DNA of 64,000 nt from Corynebacterium sp. (GTDB taxonomy: Bacteria > Actinomycetota > Actinomycetes > Mycobacteriales > Mycobacteriaceae), in assembly GCA_030530985.1 (NCBI GenBank), contig JAUMTX010000010.1, forward strand, positions 1 through 64,000, given 5' to 3'. The translations under genes and the position numbers were made by a program. Positions 18,394-28,741 of the stretch are shown here, one piece after another; the first letter of the stretch is position 1, and each line of letters opens with the position of its first letter. The notes below the pieces were generated by a model. It was given only the letters and a program-made list of their open reading frames with translations. It made no database searches and was not told where the DNA came from.

Positions 18394-19580
18394 TTCACAC
18401 CCAGTGCCACGCCACCTGCTATTGCAATAACACCGCCCCACCACAGTGGCATCCCAGTTATTTCCACAAGGCACAGAACTGCAAAAAGCATGGACTTATT
18501 TGTCAGTCCCAGTACAATTGCAGCCCCGGTGGCCACGAAAAGAATAAAGAGTTCCTGCTCACGTGGGATTATTCCTAGTGCCAGGAGCCCAAAGAAGATG
18601 CTGGATCCCAGGGCCGCACCGGTGGAGGCGGCCGGCATTAAGAGTCCGCCGGCCATTCCTGCCCGCAAGCTTATCGACGTCAACACCGGTTTCACCACCA
18701 ATAACCCCACGCTAATGATGAATCCGGCAGCCACCGCCACTCGCGGTTCTTGCATATCAAAGAGTAGGGTTGCCGCCCCATTACCCAGTGCTTGCGGAAG
18801 CCCCAACCCAATGACACCAGTGAGGAGACCAACCCCCATCATCGCCACATAAGGATTTGCAGCAACTGTGCTCACCCGGCAGAGTTTTTCAAAAATTCGC
18901 GCCACGACCAGGGCACATGGAATGATCACCAGCACCCACCATGCCGATGCCATATAGGAGCTATCCACTTCACCGATAAACAGTACTGGCCGATGGCCCA
19001 CAAAGAACCACGCCACTTCCGCGGCGATCCATGACACGAGCCCGGAGGTGATGACCCCAGCAATAGTCCATTGCCCATAGATGGTGGACAGTGCAAAGGG
19101 GATGCCTGCCCATGGTGCCCCATAGACACTGGCCAGGGCTGCTGCTGCCCCGCAGCTCAGTACGAGCCGCCGTATTTCTGCTTTCTCTTTGCCTAGTAGA
19201 AGGTCAATGCAGGCTGCCGACATTTGTCGCGGCGCCCCTTCGCGTCCAATGGAGAATCCAGAGCCCACGGCAATGAGCTGTGTTAGAGCGTCGCTCATGG
19301 TGCCAATGAATGGCAGTCGTGCGCCTTCTGTTGCTGCTTCTACGCTCACGAGGCGATTTCGCCTGCGTATGATTGTCCACAGGCAGGCCACAATGAGCCC
19401 GCCTACTACTGGGACAAGCACCATGCGTAGCGGGTGAACATGGTCATGTGCCTGCAGGAAATTTGTCGAGTATGTTCCATACATTGCCCACCGCACGAAG
19501 GAGAGGAAGTGTATTTCACATACGCCGACAAGTCCCGCAATCACCCCCGCTACAGGTATCCAGAAAGCGAGGCGTCGCAT
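18342..19580 (-). CDS. ClC-family chloride channel/transporter
   Basis: 412 residues with about ten hydrophobic segments. The ClC selectivity motif appears as GSGFSIGREGAPRQM (about residues 105-119), holding the gating glutamate of the GREGP motif, though Pro is displaced by Ala. The later GLLMPAASTGAALGSSIFFG matches the second filter region. A clear GSGIP first motif is not seen, as in divergent bacterial ClCs. Its ATG overlaps the stop of the upstream VTT gene (TAATG), so the two are coupled. The 3' end runs 52 bp into the HNH gene on the other strand. Confidence 0.85.
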   Translation of the reverse strand: MRRLAFWIPVAGVIAGLVGVCEIHFLSFVRWAMYGTYSTNFLQAHDHVHPLRMVLVPVVGGLIVACLWTIIRRRNRLVSVEAATEGARLPFIGTMSDALTQLIAVGSGFSIGREGAPRQMSAACIDLLLGKEKAEIRRLVLSCGAAAALASVYGAPWAGIPFALSTIYGQWTIAGVITSGLVSWIAAEVAWFFVGHRPVLFIGEVDSSYMASAWWVLVIIPCALVVARIFEKLCRVSTVAANPYVAMMGVGLLTGVIGLGLPQALGNGAATLLFDMQEPRVAVAAGFIISVGLLVVKPVLTSISLRAGMAGGLLMPAASTGAALGSSIFFGLLALGIIPREQELFILFVATGAAIVLGLTNKSMLFAVLCLVEITGMPLWWGGVIAIAGGVALGVNHGCSLAYRSRAMRRSP

Positions 19581-20284
19581 TATGGCTTCTTTGCCGCCTT
19601 GGAGGAATTACGTATTGCACCAAAGACCACAACAATGACCAGCGCGATGGCCACATAGTTGGCGATTCGCCCATAGGCGCGCAGTACATCCACTGCTGGT
19701 TCACCAATCCAGTAGCCGAAGGCCACATAGCCCAGGCGCCAAATAAAGGCCGAAATATAGTCAATGATGAGGAATTTCTTCAGGTCCATCTGGCGGGCAC
19801 CCGCCAATACATAGACCACCAATCCAATGGGCAGCGGGATTGGCACATAGGCAATAAAGATGCCGAACCAGCCGAGCTTCTTTGCCCACCGTTCCGCACT
19901 ATCAAAGCGCTTCTTGGCTCGCTTGGAGTTGCTGGACCACACATCAATCATGCCGCGCCCCCAGAGTTTGCCGGCCCACCAGTAGAGCCAGTCAAACTTA
20001 ATCAGGGAGAGCGCACCTAGCAACAACGGCCACAGAATAGGCGGGTTTTCACCCACAGCTTTCAGAGCACCCAATCCGGTGGCACCAATATATGAGCCCA
20101 GCAGGGCCACCAACCATGGCAGCCTATCCGGGTCGCCCAGCAACCATGCACGCAGTGGCATGACCGCAAAACCATAGAGCGCTACCACGCTAAAGAGCGA
20201 CAAGCACCAAATTTCTTTCTTGCTTGGCTTCTTTGTCCAGGGCATGCCTGGGGCTTCCCACCATTGGGGCTCTCGTGAATCCAT
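19580..20284 (-). CDS. VTT/DedA-like membrane protein
   Basis: A 234-residue protein with about five membrane segments. The middle carries WAKKLGWFGIFIAYVPIPLPIG and VYVLAGARQMDLKKFLII, which resemble the re-entrant loop region of VTT (SNARE-associated/DedA) proteins, a family linked to lipid scrambling and membrane homeostasis. A longer frame to 20344 exists, but its 20 extra residues overlap the upstream VWA gene; MDSREPQWWEAPG at 20284 is the likelier start. Cotranslated with the ClC gene. Confidence 0.75.
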   Translation of the reverse strand: MDSREPQWWEAPGMPWTKKPSKKEIWCLSLFSVVALYGFAVMPLRAWLLGDPDRLPWLVALLGSYIGATGLGALKAVGENPPILWPLLLGALSLIKFDWLYWWAGKLWGRGMIDVWSSNSKRAKKRFDSAERWAKKLGWFGIFIAYVPIPLPIGLVVYVLAGARQMDLKKFLIIDYISAFIWRLGYVAFGYWIGEPAVDVLRAYGRIANYVAIALVIVVVFGAIRNSSKAAKKP

Positions 20285-20303
20285 AGGAACCAGCTTAGCA
20301 GCC

Positions 20304-20990
20304 TTAGCGCGCGATGATCCTCTGCACCCCACTGCGCAATTCATCCAATGTCACATAGGTTGCATCCAGGGCGCGGGCCAGCTCGCCTGCTAGTCCTAGG
20401 CGTACTCGTCCTGCCTTTTCCGAGTCCACTACCACACTGTGTACTCGGTTCAGGTAGGCCGCCGCATCCGCGGTTTTCCCATCGGTGGCGCGCCCATCAG
20501 TCACTATCACCACAATGGGGTTGACTGCAGGGTCTTTGAGTTCAGCCCGGCGCGCCATGGCTGCTGCTTCCCGCATGCCCGCCACCAATGGTGTCTTTCC
20601 ACCTGTCCTCGCTTGCCGAAGCGCCCCCACAGCCCTATCCACACTACCCGTTGGTTCCAGCACAATCTCCGGGGCCGCACCACGCACACTTATCACCGCA
20701 ACCTGGTCGCGCTTCTTATAGGCCTCATCAAGCAGGCTCACAACAGCCCCGGTGACTGTTGCCAACCTATCCCTGGCCGCCATGGATCCCGAGGCATCCA
20801 CAAGAAAAATAATCAGGTTCTTCTGACCATAGACTCGCTTTTGGCCCTGGAGGTCTTCCGGCTGCAGCTCTACTCGCCCATCGCGAATCCGCGCCCCACG
20901 CTGCGCTGCAGCAGCAATGGTGCCCATGAGGTGCACGCCCGGCTCGGTTCCTGGGCCAACGACACGTCCCCGGCTGGATTCCACTTGCAC
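20304..20990 (-). CDS. VWA-domain protein, ChlD-like half of a chelatase-type ATPase pair
   Basis: 228 residues from a GTG at 20990. The onset VESSRGRVVGP matches the basic linker that precedes the VWA domain in fused ChlI/ChlD-type proteins of actinobacteria. The MIDAS is intact: FLVDASGSMAARDR (DxSxS) and IVVIVTDGRATDG. Upstream, this frame stays open for 27 codons before the GTG, back to a TAG overlapping the end of the ATPase gene. It therefore may be the C-terminal half of one about 580-residue protein broken by a +1 frame change at an A5 run (complement of 21038-21042). Neither chlorophyll nor a corrin CobN subunit is near, so the substrate is unknown. Confidence 0.8.
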   Translation of the reverse strand: MQVESSRGRVVGPGTEPGVHLMGTIAAAAQRGARIRDGRVELQPEDLQGQKRVYGQKNLIIFLVDASGSMAARDRLATVTGAVVSLLDEAYKKRDQVAVISVRGAAPEIVLEPTGSVDRAVGALRQARTGGKTPLVAGMREAAAMARRAELKDPAVNPIVVIVTDGRATDGKTADAAAYLNRVHSVVVDSEKAGRVRLGLAGELARALDATYVTLDELRSGVQRIIAR

Positions 20991-21033
20991 TGTGGCCCTA
21001 GCCCCGGTGCTGCGCTTTTTCTGCCGGCTGCTC

Positions 21034-22044
21034 TCAATTTTTGGCGCCTGGAAATCGGGCGCCCATCTGGGCTACCCCCTCAGGTGCCTGGCCACTAGCC
21101 TCTTCCGAGCTGTCATTGTCCCCAGCATCTTCACCAGCATTCTCACCCAGTGCCTGGTCAAGTGCCTCATTAATCTTGCTTTCGGTCTCTTCCGGCTGGT
21201 CCAGCGGGTTTCGATGCGCCCTATGTGGCAGCGCCAAACTCGCAGCCACACGGATATCCTCTTCTTCTACCTGCCCGCGCCCACACCAGGCAGCATGAGC
21301 CACAGCCGCACGCGCAATCACTAAATCGGCACGCATACCATCCACATCCATTGCCGCACATAGCTGCGCAATCTGCAGAATCGCGTCCTCGCTAAGCTCC
21401 ACATCCCCCACTACCGCGGTGGCCGCCGCAATGCGCTGCGCCAAGTCCTTCTCAGCCTGGGCGTACTGCGACACAAAGCCCTCAGCATCCTCCTCAAAGG
21501 CCAGGCGTGTACGAATAATCACCGCACGTTCCTGCGGGTCCTTGCTCGCCGCCACATCCACACTCAAACCACAACGGTCCAAAAGCTGGGGGCGCAGCTC
21601 CCCTTCTTCCGGGTTCATTGTGCCCACAAGCACAAATCGGCTGGGGCTTTCATAGCTAATGCCGTCACGCTCAATGCGTGTGCGCCCCGTGGCCGAGGCA
21701 TCTAGCAGCGAATCCACCAGGTGGTCTGCCAGCAGGTTAATCTCATCCACATAGAGCACACCCCCATCGGCCGCCGCCAATAATCCTGGCTTATATGTGG
21801 CCTTACCTGTGGTCAGAATAGTTTCCATATCAATGGAGCCCACAACCCTGTCCTCTGTAGCCCCCAGTGGCAGGTTGACCAGTGGCCCCGAAATAATCTC
21901 AGCAAAGGCTCGAACCGTGGTGGTTTTTGCCGTGCCTTTCTCTCCACGCACCAAAACGCCACCAATCCGTGGATTGATGGCGCTGAGGATGAGTGCAAGC
22001 TTGAGCTTGTCTTGGCCGATGATTGCGCTGAATGGAAAATTCAT
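21034..22044 (-). CDS. AAA+ ATPase, ChlI/BchI-like (chelatase or MoxR-type)
   Basis: 336 residues. Walker A is [17 protein letters not shown] at about residues 35-51, Walker [21 protein letters not shown], and sensor 1 [22 protein letters not shown]. These are the hallmarks of magnesium-chelatase I-type AAA+ subunits. The C-terminal 40 residues are acidic and Gln/Glu-rich, like the linker before the VWA domain in fused homologues. The stop at 21034-21036 follows an AAAAA run, and the VWA frame opens in the +1 phase across that run. Together they resemble a VWA-ATPase machine that remodels or metalates a target. Confidence 0.85.
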   Translation of the reverse strand: MNFPFSAIIGQDKLKLALILSAINPRIGGVLVRGEKGTAKTTTVRAFAEIISGPLVNLPLGATEDRVVGSIDMETILTTGKATYKPGLLAAADGGVLYVDEINLLADHLVDSLLDASATGRTRIERDGISYESPSRFVLVGTMNPEEGELRPQLLDRCGLSVDVAASKDPQERAVIIRTRLAFEEDAEGFVSQYAQAEKDLAQRIAAATAVVGDVELSEDAILQIAQLCAAMDVDGMRADLVIARAAVAHAAWCGRGQVEEEDIRVAASLALPHRAHRNPLDQPEETESKINEALDQALGENAGEDAGDNDSSEEASGQAPEGVAQMGARFPGAKN

Positions 22045-22062
22045 GCCTCCATCGTAGCCTAC

Positions 22063-23532
22063 TTAGCCAAGCTGAAGCTCCTTCTGGGTGTAATCCCACA
22101 TTTCCTGGAAGAGCTCTGGCTCGCCGGAGAGCTTGTGGCCATAGCTTGGCAGGATTTCCTTAATCTTGGCTGCCCACTCAACCATGTGCTCGCCGAAGCA
22201 ACGCTCCAGCACTTCAACCATGGCCGCTGGTGCAATACTTGCGCCTGGCGACGCACCCAAAAGACCCGCAATAGTGCCTTCCGCATTATTGATCAAGGTG
22301 GTACCAAACTCCAGGGAACCCATGGCAGGACCAGCCTTAGGCTTAATCACCTGTACACGCTGACCCGCGGTGACCAGCTCCCAGTCCTCTGCACGTGCAC
22401 TTGGCATGTATTCGCGCAGGGCCTCAATACGGGCCTGCTCATCCTTGAGCAGCTCAGTCACCAGGTACTTGGTCAGTGGCATCTCAGTCAGACCCACACC
22501 AATCATGGATGGCAGGTTATTGATACGCAGGCTCTTTGGCAGATCCAACCAGGAACCACGCTTGAGGAACTTCGGAGTCCAACCCGCATATGGACCAAAG
22601 AGCAAACCCTTCTTACCATCAATCACACGGGTATCCAGGTGAGGCACACTCATTGGTGGTGCGCCCACACTCGCCTTGCCATATACCTTGGCGGCGTGCT
22701 GCTCAATGAGCTCCTCATTGGTGCAGCGCAGCCACTCACCGGATACTGGGAAGCCACCGTAGCCACGAATCTCACGGATACCGGACTTCTGCAGCAGTGG
22801 CAGGGCCATACCGCCGGCACCAACAAAGACGAACTTTGCACGTACCACGGAGGTATCACCGGTGTGAACATTGCGGGTGATGACCTTCCAGCCCTTGCCA
22901 TCAGCCTTAATATCCTTGACTTCATTGCCGTAGCGAATCTCAGTGCCACGCTCCACAGCAGCCTTCAGGTACTGCTTAGTCAAGGCGCCATAGTTGATGT
23001 CGGTGCCCGCCTCAGTCCAGGAGATAGCCACTGGAGTGGAGAAATCACGGCCCTTAGCCATCAATGGCAGCTTCTCCGCAAATACAGCCGTATCATCGGT
23101 GTACTGCATATTAGGGAAGAGACCATTATTAGCCAGCACATCATAGCGCTTCTTCAGGTACTCAACCTGGTCTGCACCCTGGGCAAAAGATACGTGTGGC
23201 ACAGGGTTAATAAACTCACGTGGGTCACCAAGCTTGCCTGCAGCAACCTGGTGTGCCCAGAACTGGCGGGAAAGCTGGAATTTTTCATTAACTGCGACAG
23301 CCTTAGCAATCTGAATCTTGCCATCAACCATTGGGGTGTAGTTGAGCTCGCAGAGGGCGGAGTGGCCGGTACCAGCATTATTCCATGGGGAGCTGGATTC
23401 AAGAGCGGGGCCGTCGAGACGCTCAACAATGAGCTGCGACCAGCCTGGCTCCAGTTCGCCTAGCAGAGCGCCGAGGGTGGCGCTCATAATGCCGGCACCG
23501 ATCAATACAACATCGACCTGATCCTTAGACAT
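22063..23532 (-). CDS. mqo: Malate:quinone oxidoreductase
   Basis: 489 residues. This is the FAD-dependent peripheral membrane enzyme that oxidises malate to oxaloacetate and passes electrons to menaquinone, the main malate-oxidising route in corynebacteria. The N-terminal [19 protein letters not shown] is the FAD-binding Rossmann motif. [17 protein letters not shown] and the C-terminal [21 protein letters not shown] are family signatures. A longer frame starts at 23616, but MSKDQVDVV at 23532 has GGAAAGAG before it and fits the family. It is divergent from the hydrolase, the same neighbourhood as in C. glutamicum. Confidence 0.97.
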   Translation of the reverse strand: MSKDQVDVVLIGAGIMSATLGALLGELEPGWSQLIVERLDGPALESSSPWNNAGTGHSALCELNYTPMVDGKIQIAKAVAVNEKFQLSRQFWAHQVAAGKLGDPREFINPVPHVSFAQGADQVEYLKKRYDVLANNGLFPNMQYTDDTAVFAEKLPLMAKGRDFSTPVAISWTEAGTDINYGALTKQYLKAAVERGTEIRYGNEVKDIKADGKGWKVITRNVHTGDTSVVRAKFVFVGAGGMALPLLQKSGIREIRGYGGFPVSGEWLRCTNEELIEQHAAKVYGKASVGAPPMSVPHLDTRVIDGKKGLLFGPYAGWTPKFLKRGSWLDLPKSLRINNLPSMIGVGLTEMPLTKYLVTELLKDEQARIEALREYMPSARAEDWELVTAGQRVQVIKPKAGPAMGSLEFGTTLINNAEGTIAGLLGASPGASIAPAAMVEVLERCFGEHMVEWAAKIKEILPSYGHKLSGEPELFQEMWDYTQKELQLG

Positions 23533-23614
23533 TTTTCTCTTTCCACTAGTGGGTTGCGTCAGATCTATTCTACATTGTTTCTCGCTTATTGTTTGCATTC
23601 TGTATGCTGTTAGC

Positions 23615-24544
23615 ATGACCTGGAATACTGATATTCTCGGCCCCGACTTCGAGGCCTACACCATTGACCTGGGATTAGACCCCGTTTCTGAGGGTTCCGA
23701 GGGCAATATTCTCGCAACCTTGGTCCGCCATAAAAATACCGATTCCAAGCACGCTATCTATTATGTTCACGGCATGAGTGACTATTTCTTCCAGAAACAC
23801 GTTGCCGAGTTCTTTGTTGAGCATGGTTTCGCCTTCTACGGTATCGACTTGCGTAAGTGTGGCCGCTCCCACCGCCCAGGACAGCGCCCGCACCATATTA
23901 CGGACATGGCTCTCTATGATGAGGAGCTTAATGCGGGTCTCGATATTATTGCCGCCCAGCATGAAAAAGTCACGGTCATGGGCCATTCCACTGGTGGTTT
24001 GATTGTCCCTATGTGGCTTTCGCGCAATGCGAATCCTGCCGTGGTGGATGTGGTTCTCAATTCCCCGTGGTTCGATCTTCCTGTGGAAGGTAAGGTTCGC
24101 AATCTTGCCCGCCCTGCCCTCAAGGCTTTGAAGCGCTTTGTGCCGGAGAAAATCTACCCTGAGGCCAAGCATTCCAAGTATGCCCAAAGCCTGCTGCAGG
24201 AGTGGGATTTTGACACTACCTGGAAGCCAATTATTAACCACAAGAAGGCGTTTATTTGGTTGGCTGCGGTCGCCGAGGCCCAGGCAACTTTGCACAAGGG
24301 TTTGGGTTTGAGCATGCCAATTCTTGTTATGCGTTCTGATAAGTCGGCGCTTAATTCTTCTGCAACCAATGCCGATACTGTTTTGCTTGTCGACGACATG
24401 CAATACTGGGCCCCTCGCCTAGGCAATCATGTCGCCGTTGAGGTCATTGCCAATGGCATGCACGATCTTTTCTTGAGCCCTGAGCCGGTGCGCAGCCAGG
24501 CTTTGGATGTGGCATTGCAGTTTATCAAGGGGAATGAATCATGA
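23615..24544 (+). CDS. Alpha/beta hydrolase (lysophospholipase-like)
   Basis: 309 residues of the alpha/beta-hydrolase fold. The nucleophile elbow is [12 protein letters not shown] with Ser125; an oxyanion-hole segment [11 protein letters not shown] lies at about 49-59, and the late GMHDLFLS supplies a candidate catalytic His. It resembles the serine aminopeptidase/monoacylglycerol lipase group; the substrate is unknown. No signal peptide from the start at 23615, so it is probably cytoplasmic. A longer frame from 23549 would add a hydrophobic stretch, but TATGCT 7 bases before 23615 suggests a leaderless start there. It overlaps mtr by ATGA. Confidence 0.83.
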   Translation: MTWNTDILGPDFEAYTIDLGLDPVSEGSEGNILATLVRHKNTDSKHAIYYVHGMSDYFFQKHVAEFFVEHGFAFYGIDLRKCGRSHRPGQRPHHITDMALYDEELNAGLDIIAAQHEKVTVMGHSTGGLIVPMWLSRNANPAVVDVVLNSPWFDLPVEGKVRNLARPALKALKRFVPEKIYPEAKHSKYAQSLLQEWDFDTTWKPIINHKKAFIWLAAVAEAQATLHKGLGLSMPILVMRSDKSALNSSATNADTVLLVDDMQYWAPRLGNHVAVEVIANGMHDLFLSPEPVRSQALDVALQFIKGNES

Positions 24545-25890
24545 AGCACTACGATCTTGTAATTATTGGTACGGGTTCGGGCAATTCCCTTCCAGGCCCT
24601 GATTTGCTGGAGAAGTATCCACGCATTGCCATGGTGGAGGAATCCACCTTTGGTGGCACCTGCCTCAATGTGGGTTGTATCCCAACCAAGATGTTTGTTC
24701 ATGCCGCTGAGGTTGCCCACACGGCCCGTGATTCTCACCGTTTTGGTGTGCACGCCCATGTGGATTATGTGGATTGGCCGGAGATTCGTAACCGTGTCTT
24801 TGGCCGTATTGATCCTATTGCGCAGGGCGGTAAGGATTATCGCCTCAATGACCCTGATATTGATGTGTACCTGGGCCACGGTACTTTTACTAGCCCCACA
24901 ACAATGAAGGTTGATGAGCAGGAGTTTAGTTTTGATAATGCGGTGATTGCTGCCGGTGCCCGCCCTCATATTCCTGATGAGGTCGCTCATCTGCGCTACT
25001 ACACCAACCAGGATATTATGCGCCTGGATCAGTTGCCTCGTTCCATGGTGATTCTTGGTGGCGGTTTTGTTGCCTGCGAGTTTGCCCATGTCTTTTCTTC
25101 TTTGGGTGTGGAGGTTCATCAGATCAACCGCTCCCCTCGCCTGCTGCGCCGCCTGGATGATGCTGTTTCCGAGCGTTTCACCGAGTCTGTCTCCTGGCAT
25201 ACCCATCTTGGACGCACTATTGACCGCACTTTTGAGGACAGCAATGGGGTCGCACTCCAGCTTGATGATGGCTCCACTGTTGTTGGTGAGGTCCTTCTTG
25301 TCGCCACCGGACGCATCCCTAATGGCGATACTTTGGGCTGCGAGGCCGCAGGTATTGTCCTTGATGGTACCCGCGTTGTGGTGGATGAATTTGGTCGCAC
25401 CCATGCCCCTGGTATTTGGGCTTTGGGCGATATTAGTTCGCCTTTCCAGCTCAAGCATGTGGCTAATGCGGAGATGCGCGCTGTGCGCCATAATCTGCTC
25501 AACCCGGAGGATTTGCAGCCTATGCCACATGAGCATGTGCCGGCCGCTGTCTTTACCCACCCACAGATTGCCTGGGTTGGTTTAACGGAGCAGGAGGCAC
25601 GGGCGCAGGGCTATGAGGTGGCCGTCGCCACGCAGAATTATGGGGATATTGCCTATGGGTGGGCCATGGAGGATACCACCGGTTTTGCCAAGCTCATTGC
25701 CGATAAAAATTCGGGTGTGCTCCTTGGCGCCCATATTATTGGACCCCAGGCCTCTACTGTGATTCAGCCGCTCATTACTGCTATGAGTCACGGCATTTCT
25801 ATGCGTGATTTTGCCCGCAGCCAGTATTGGATTCATCCTGCTATGCCGGAGCTCATTGAGAACGCCGTGCTGCAATTGGGTTTGAGTTAG
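24541..25890 (+). CDS. mtr: Mycothione reductase
   Basis: A 449-residue FAD disulfide reductase that uses NADPH to reduce mycothiol disulfide, the actinobacterial counterpart of glutathione reductase. Seen are LVIIGTGSGNS, the redox-active pair in GGTCLNVGCIPTKM (Cys41 and Cys46), the second dinucleotide motif VILGGGFVACEFAHVFSSLG, GIWALGDI, and a C-terminal HPAMPELIENAV with the catalytic His-Glu. The variant GTGSGNS opening separates mycothione reductases from lipoamide dehydrogenases. It is translationally coupled (ATGA) to the hydrolase upstream. Confidence 0.95.
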   Translation: MKHYDLVIIGTGSGNSLPGPDLLEKYPRIAMVEESTFGGTCLNVGCIPTKMFVHAAEVAHTARDSHRFGVHAHVDYVDWPEIRNRVFGRIDPIAQGGKDYRLNDPDIDVYLGHGTFTSPTTMKVDEQEFSFDNAVIAAGARPHIPDEVAHLRYYTNQDIMRLDQLPRSMVILGGGFVACEFAHVFSSLGVEVHQINRSPRLLRRLDDAVSERFTESVSWHTHLGRTIDRTFEDSNGVALQLDDGSTVVGEVLLVATGRIPNGDTLGCEAAGIVLDGTRVVVDEFGRTHAPGIWALGDISSPFQLKHVANAEMRAVRHNLLNPEDLQPMPHEHVPAAVFTHPQIAWVGLTEQEARAQGYEVAVATQNYGDIAYGWAMEDTTGFAKLIADKNSGVLLGAHIIGPQASTVIQPLITAMSHGISMRDFARSQYWIHPAMPELIENAVLQLGLS

Positions 25891-25899
25891 AATGAGTTA

Positions 25900-26652
25900 A
25901 TGACTATCCGTACCGCTGCACCAGCCATTGCCCTCTTTGTGGCTTTCTTCATGGCTGTCATCGGTTCGAATTTCACGCACCGCTCCCCCGTCTATTCTGT
26001 TCTTGGCGGGGTGAGCGTTACTGTATGTGCCGGCCTTTGTGTGGCTTTCTTCCGTGTTTCTAAGCGCTCTTTTCTTGGGGCGCTGTGCGGTGTGGCCACT
26101 TTATGTGTCGGTTTTGTGGGTCTTGGGGCCCATTGGGCAAGTATTCGCCGTGCCGACCAGATTGCCCAGGTCATTACCTACCGTTTCTTGCCGATTGTTG
26201 CTGTTATTGCCTTAGTTATTGGGCTTATTCAATTGCCGTGGCGTGCCGCTATTCACGTGGCTGTGCTGTGCGTGGGTCCGCTGTTTGCGGGTTTGAGTTC
26301 CATGACTCCTAATATTGCCCACGTGCAGCTGGCTGCGACTGTGACGCTCATTGCCGGTGCTAGTGCCTTGTTGAATTTGGCTCTTGGCCCACATATTCCG
26401 CGTCGCTCTTTGGTGCTTTTTAGCATTTCCCTTGGCATTATTCTCATTGTCATGTGCTACGCCATTGCGGTTTCTGTGGGCTATGACCACTACTGGCCTT
26501 CTACTCTTCTTGCGTGGAGCTATATCCTTGCCGCTTTTTGTGCTTTTATTGCTGCCCTGATTTTTGATGGGCTGCCACAAGGTAGTGCGCCAGTTTCTCC
26601 ACATGATGGGCCAGCAGTTCCACCTGCTGCTCCCGTGCCTCCACAAAGCTAG
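25900..26652 (+). CDS. Multi-pass membrane protein, unknown function
   Basis: 250 residues with about seven or eight hydrophobic segments from residue 5 to 230, then a Pro/Ala-rich hydrophilic tail ([11 protein letters not shown]). No catalytic motif was recognised. It begins 9 bases after mtr and is probably in the same transcript, a position held by a membrane protein in C. glutamicum. The last 107 bases overlap the 3' end of cobQ on the other strand, and the Pro-rich tail is encoded just there, so the true conserved protein may end near FDGLPQG. Confidence 0.7.
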   Translation: MTIRTAAPAIALFVAFFMAVIGSNFTHRSPVYSVLGGVSVTVCAGLCVAFFRVSKRSFLGALCGVATLCVGFVGLGAHWASIRRADQIAQVITYRFLPIVAVIALVIGLIQLPWRAAIHVAVLCVGPLFAGLSSMTPNIAHVQLAATVTLIAGASALLNLALGPHIPRRSLVLFSISLGIILIVMCYAIAVSVGYDHYWPSTLLAWSYILAAFCAFIAALIFDGLPQGSAPVSPHDGPAVPPAAPVPPQS

Positions 26653-27907
26653 CCTCTGCGGCCTCGAAGCCTAGCATTGCCAGGTATTCGCGGCGGCGTT
26701 CATCATCCTCAAACCAGCCGTGCCTATGGGTTCCCCACACAGGACCATAGGGTGGTTCTTCCCCGTGGACGCGACCGTGGTGGATTTCATAGGATCCGTC
26801 CTCATAGTGGGCGAGCACTTTATCTTGCTCAAAGACTATCTCGCAGTCGAAGATTCCCAGGCCTTCCACCTCATCGTGGCATTCAACTGGGTCAGTGATC
26901 CTGCGGCACATCATTTGGAAGCCACCACAAATCCCAAGAATGGGTCCTTGGCGCTCTTGGAGGGCTTGGGCGATTCCACGTTCCCGCAACCAGGACAAGT
27001 CATCTACTGTGGCCTTGGAGCCTGGCAGAATGACCAGGTCCGCATCTCTTACTGATTGTGGGTCATCAACCCAGCGCACAGCAATATCTGGGTGGGCGGC
27101 AAATGCTTCCACATCGGTGGCATTGGATATGCGCGGCAGGCGCACCGCCGCAATACTAAATCCCGTCCTAGCTTTCGGAGGCCCCACCAATTGCCCCACC
27201 TGGCTCTGCAATGAATCCTCGGCATCTATCCACAGGCCATCAATCCATGGCAGCACAGCAATGGTCGGAACCCCGGTACGTTCCTCAAGTTCCCCCAGGC
27301 CCGGCGCGAGGATGCTTTCATCCCCACGGAATTTATTGATAATAAAGCCCTTGATGCGCGCTTGGTCTTCAGCCCCAAGTATTTGGTGGGTGCCAAAGAG
27401 GTGCGCCAATACCCCGCCCCTGTCAATATCACCAACAATATAGACGGGCACCTCAGGGATACCCAGATTCGCAATATCTGTGGCCCTCAGGTTGATTTCG
27501 GCGGGGCTTCCCGCCCCTTCTATCACTACCCAGTCATAGGTCGCCTCAAGGGCTGCTAGGGATTCTGCCACAATCTCGCGCAGGTATGCCCTGTGTTGGA
27601 TATAGTCCTTGGCCCCCACGGTGTTTTGTGCTTTTCCGCGCACCACCAATTGGGATCGCCTATCCGATCCTGGTTTGAGCAGAATCGGGTTAAAGTCCAC
27701 GGAGGGCTCCAAACCAGCCGCATAGGCCTGCAGGGCTTGTGCCCGCCCAATTTCCCCGTCTTTACACACGGCAGAGTTATTGGACATATTTTGTGCTTTA
27801 AAGGGGGCCACACTGTGCCCCATCTTCTTCAATGCACGACAAAGGCCGGCAACCACGAGGGATTTGCCGGCATCTGAAGAGGTTCCTGCTATGAGGATGG
27901 TGGGCAT
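26546..27907 (-). CDS. cobQ: Cobyric acid synthase
   Basis: A 453-residue amidotransferase (CobQ/CbiP) that amidates side chains b, d, e and g of adenosylcobyrinate diamide. The P-loop-like [19 protein letters not shown] (residues 8-26) and [18 protein letters not shown] are diagnostic. The GATase nucleophile is in [17 protein letters not shown] (about residue 325), and a late [10 protein letters not shown] holds the partner His. Length is slightly below the usual 480-500. It overlaps the end of map by 19 bases and the membrane gene at its own 3' end by 107 bases. It is unlinked to cobB/cobO, about 15 kb away. Confidence 0.93.
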   Translation of the reverse strand: MPTILIAGTSSDAGKSLVVAGLCRALKKMGHSVAPFKAQNMSNNSAVCKDGEIGRAQALQAYAAGLEPSVDFNPILLKPGSDRRSQLVVRGKAQNTVGAKDYIQHRAYLREIVAESLAALEATYDWVVIEGAGSPAEINLRATDIANLGIPEVPVYIVGDIDRGGVLAHLFGTHQILGAEDQARIKGFIINKFRGDESILAPGLGELEERTGVPTIAVLPWIDGLWIDAEDSLQSQVGQLVGPPKARTGFSIAAVRLPRISNATDVEAFAAHPDIAVRWVDDPQSVRDADLVILPGSKATVDDLSWLRERGIAQALQERQGPILGICGGFQMMCRRITDPVECHDEVEGLGIFDCEIVFEQDKVLAHYEDGSYEIHHGRVHGEEPPYGPVWGTHRHGWFEDDERRREYLAMLGFEAAEASFVEAREQQVELLAHHVEKLAHYLVAAHQKSGQQ

Positions 27908-28728
27908 GTCAGAATCTCATTACCGTCTTCGGTAATCACAATGGTGTGCTCGAACTGTGCAGACCACTTGTGGTCATTATTCTGCACGGTCCAGCCATCA
28001 TCGAGAATGGTATATGGCAGTTCACCAATATTAATCATTGGCTCAATGGTCAAGGTCATGCCTGGCACCAGCAGGTCCGTATAGCGGTCGGAGTCATAGT
28101 GCAGCACTACAAGACCATTGTGGAAGGTTGGGCCCACACCGTGGCCGGTAAAGTCACGAACCACGTTGTAGCCAAAGCGCTTGGCATAGGACTCAATGAC
28201 GCGACCAATCACATTGATTTCGCGGCCTGGCTTTGCGGCCCTAATGCCACGCATGGTGGCCTCATAGGTGCGCTCCACCAGCAGGCGGTGTTCTTCAGAA
28301 ACATTGCCGGCAAGGAAGGTCCAGTTGGTATCACCGTGGACACCATTCTTATAGGCGGTCACGTCAATATTGACAATATCGCCGTCCTGGATGATTTCCT
28401 TGGGGTCTGGGATACCGTGGCACACAATCTCATTGCGCGATACGCAGCAGGACTTAGGGAATCCCATGTAGCCCAAGGTGGATGGGTATGCCCCGTGGTC
28501 GCACATATACTCGTGGGCAATGCGGTCGAGCTCATCGGTGGATACGCCTGGTGCTACTGCCTTGCCGGCCTCGTGCAAGGCGCCGGCAGCAATGGCGGAT
28601 GCTTCACGCATTTTCTCAATGGTTTCAGCATCCTGCACATATGGCTCACCATAGGCTTCGTGGGCCTTGGACTTGCCTACATATTCGGGGCGTTCAATGG
28701 ACTCTGGTACTGCACGGTATGAACACAT
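27889..28728 (-). CDS. map: Methionine aminopeptidase, type I
   Basis: A 279-residue metallopeptidase that removes the initiator methionine. The metal ligands fit the family: [20 protein letters not shown] (two Asp), [15 protein letters not shown] (His), [12 protein letters not shown] (Glu) and [12 protein letters not shown] (Glu). The N-terminal extension of about 40 residues, with PEYVGKS, is a type Ic actinobacterial feature. The downstream cobQ gene starts within its last codons. Confidence 0.95.
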   Translation of the reverse strand: MCSYRAVPESIERPEYVGKSKAHEAYGEPYVQDAETIEKMREASAIAAGALHEAGKAVAPGVSTDELDRIAHEYMCDHGAYPSTLGYMGFPKSCCVSRNEIVCHGIPDPKEIIQDGDIVNIDVTAYKNGVHGDTNWTFLAGNVSEEHRLLVERTYEATMRGIRAAKPGREINVIGRVIESYAKRFGYNVVRDFTGHGVGPTFHNGLVVLHYDSDRYTDLLVPGMTLTIEPMINIGELPYTILDDGWTVQNNDHKWSAQFEHTIVITEDGNEILTCPPSS

Positions 28729-28741
28729 GCTTTAGAGTTTA

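Noticed and set aside
21034..22044. Magnesium chelatase for chlorophyll, or cobaltochelatase ChlI
   Set aside because: No BchH/CobN large subunit is nearby and corynebacteria make no chlorophyll; only a generic chelatase-like AAA+ call is supported.
22012..23463. 483-residue plus-strand frame opposite mqo
   Set aside because: Antisense shadow of mqo; no start signal or family motif.
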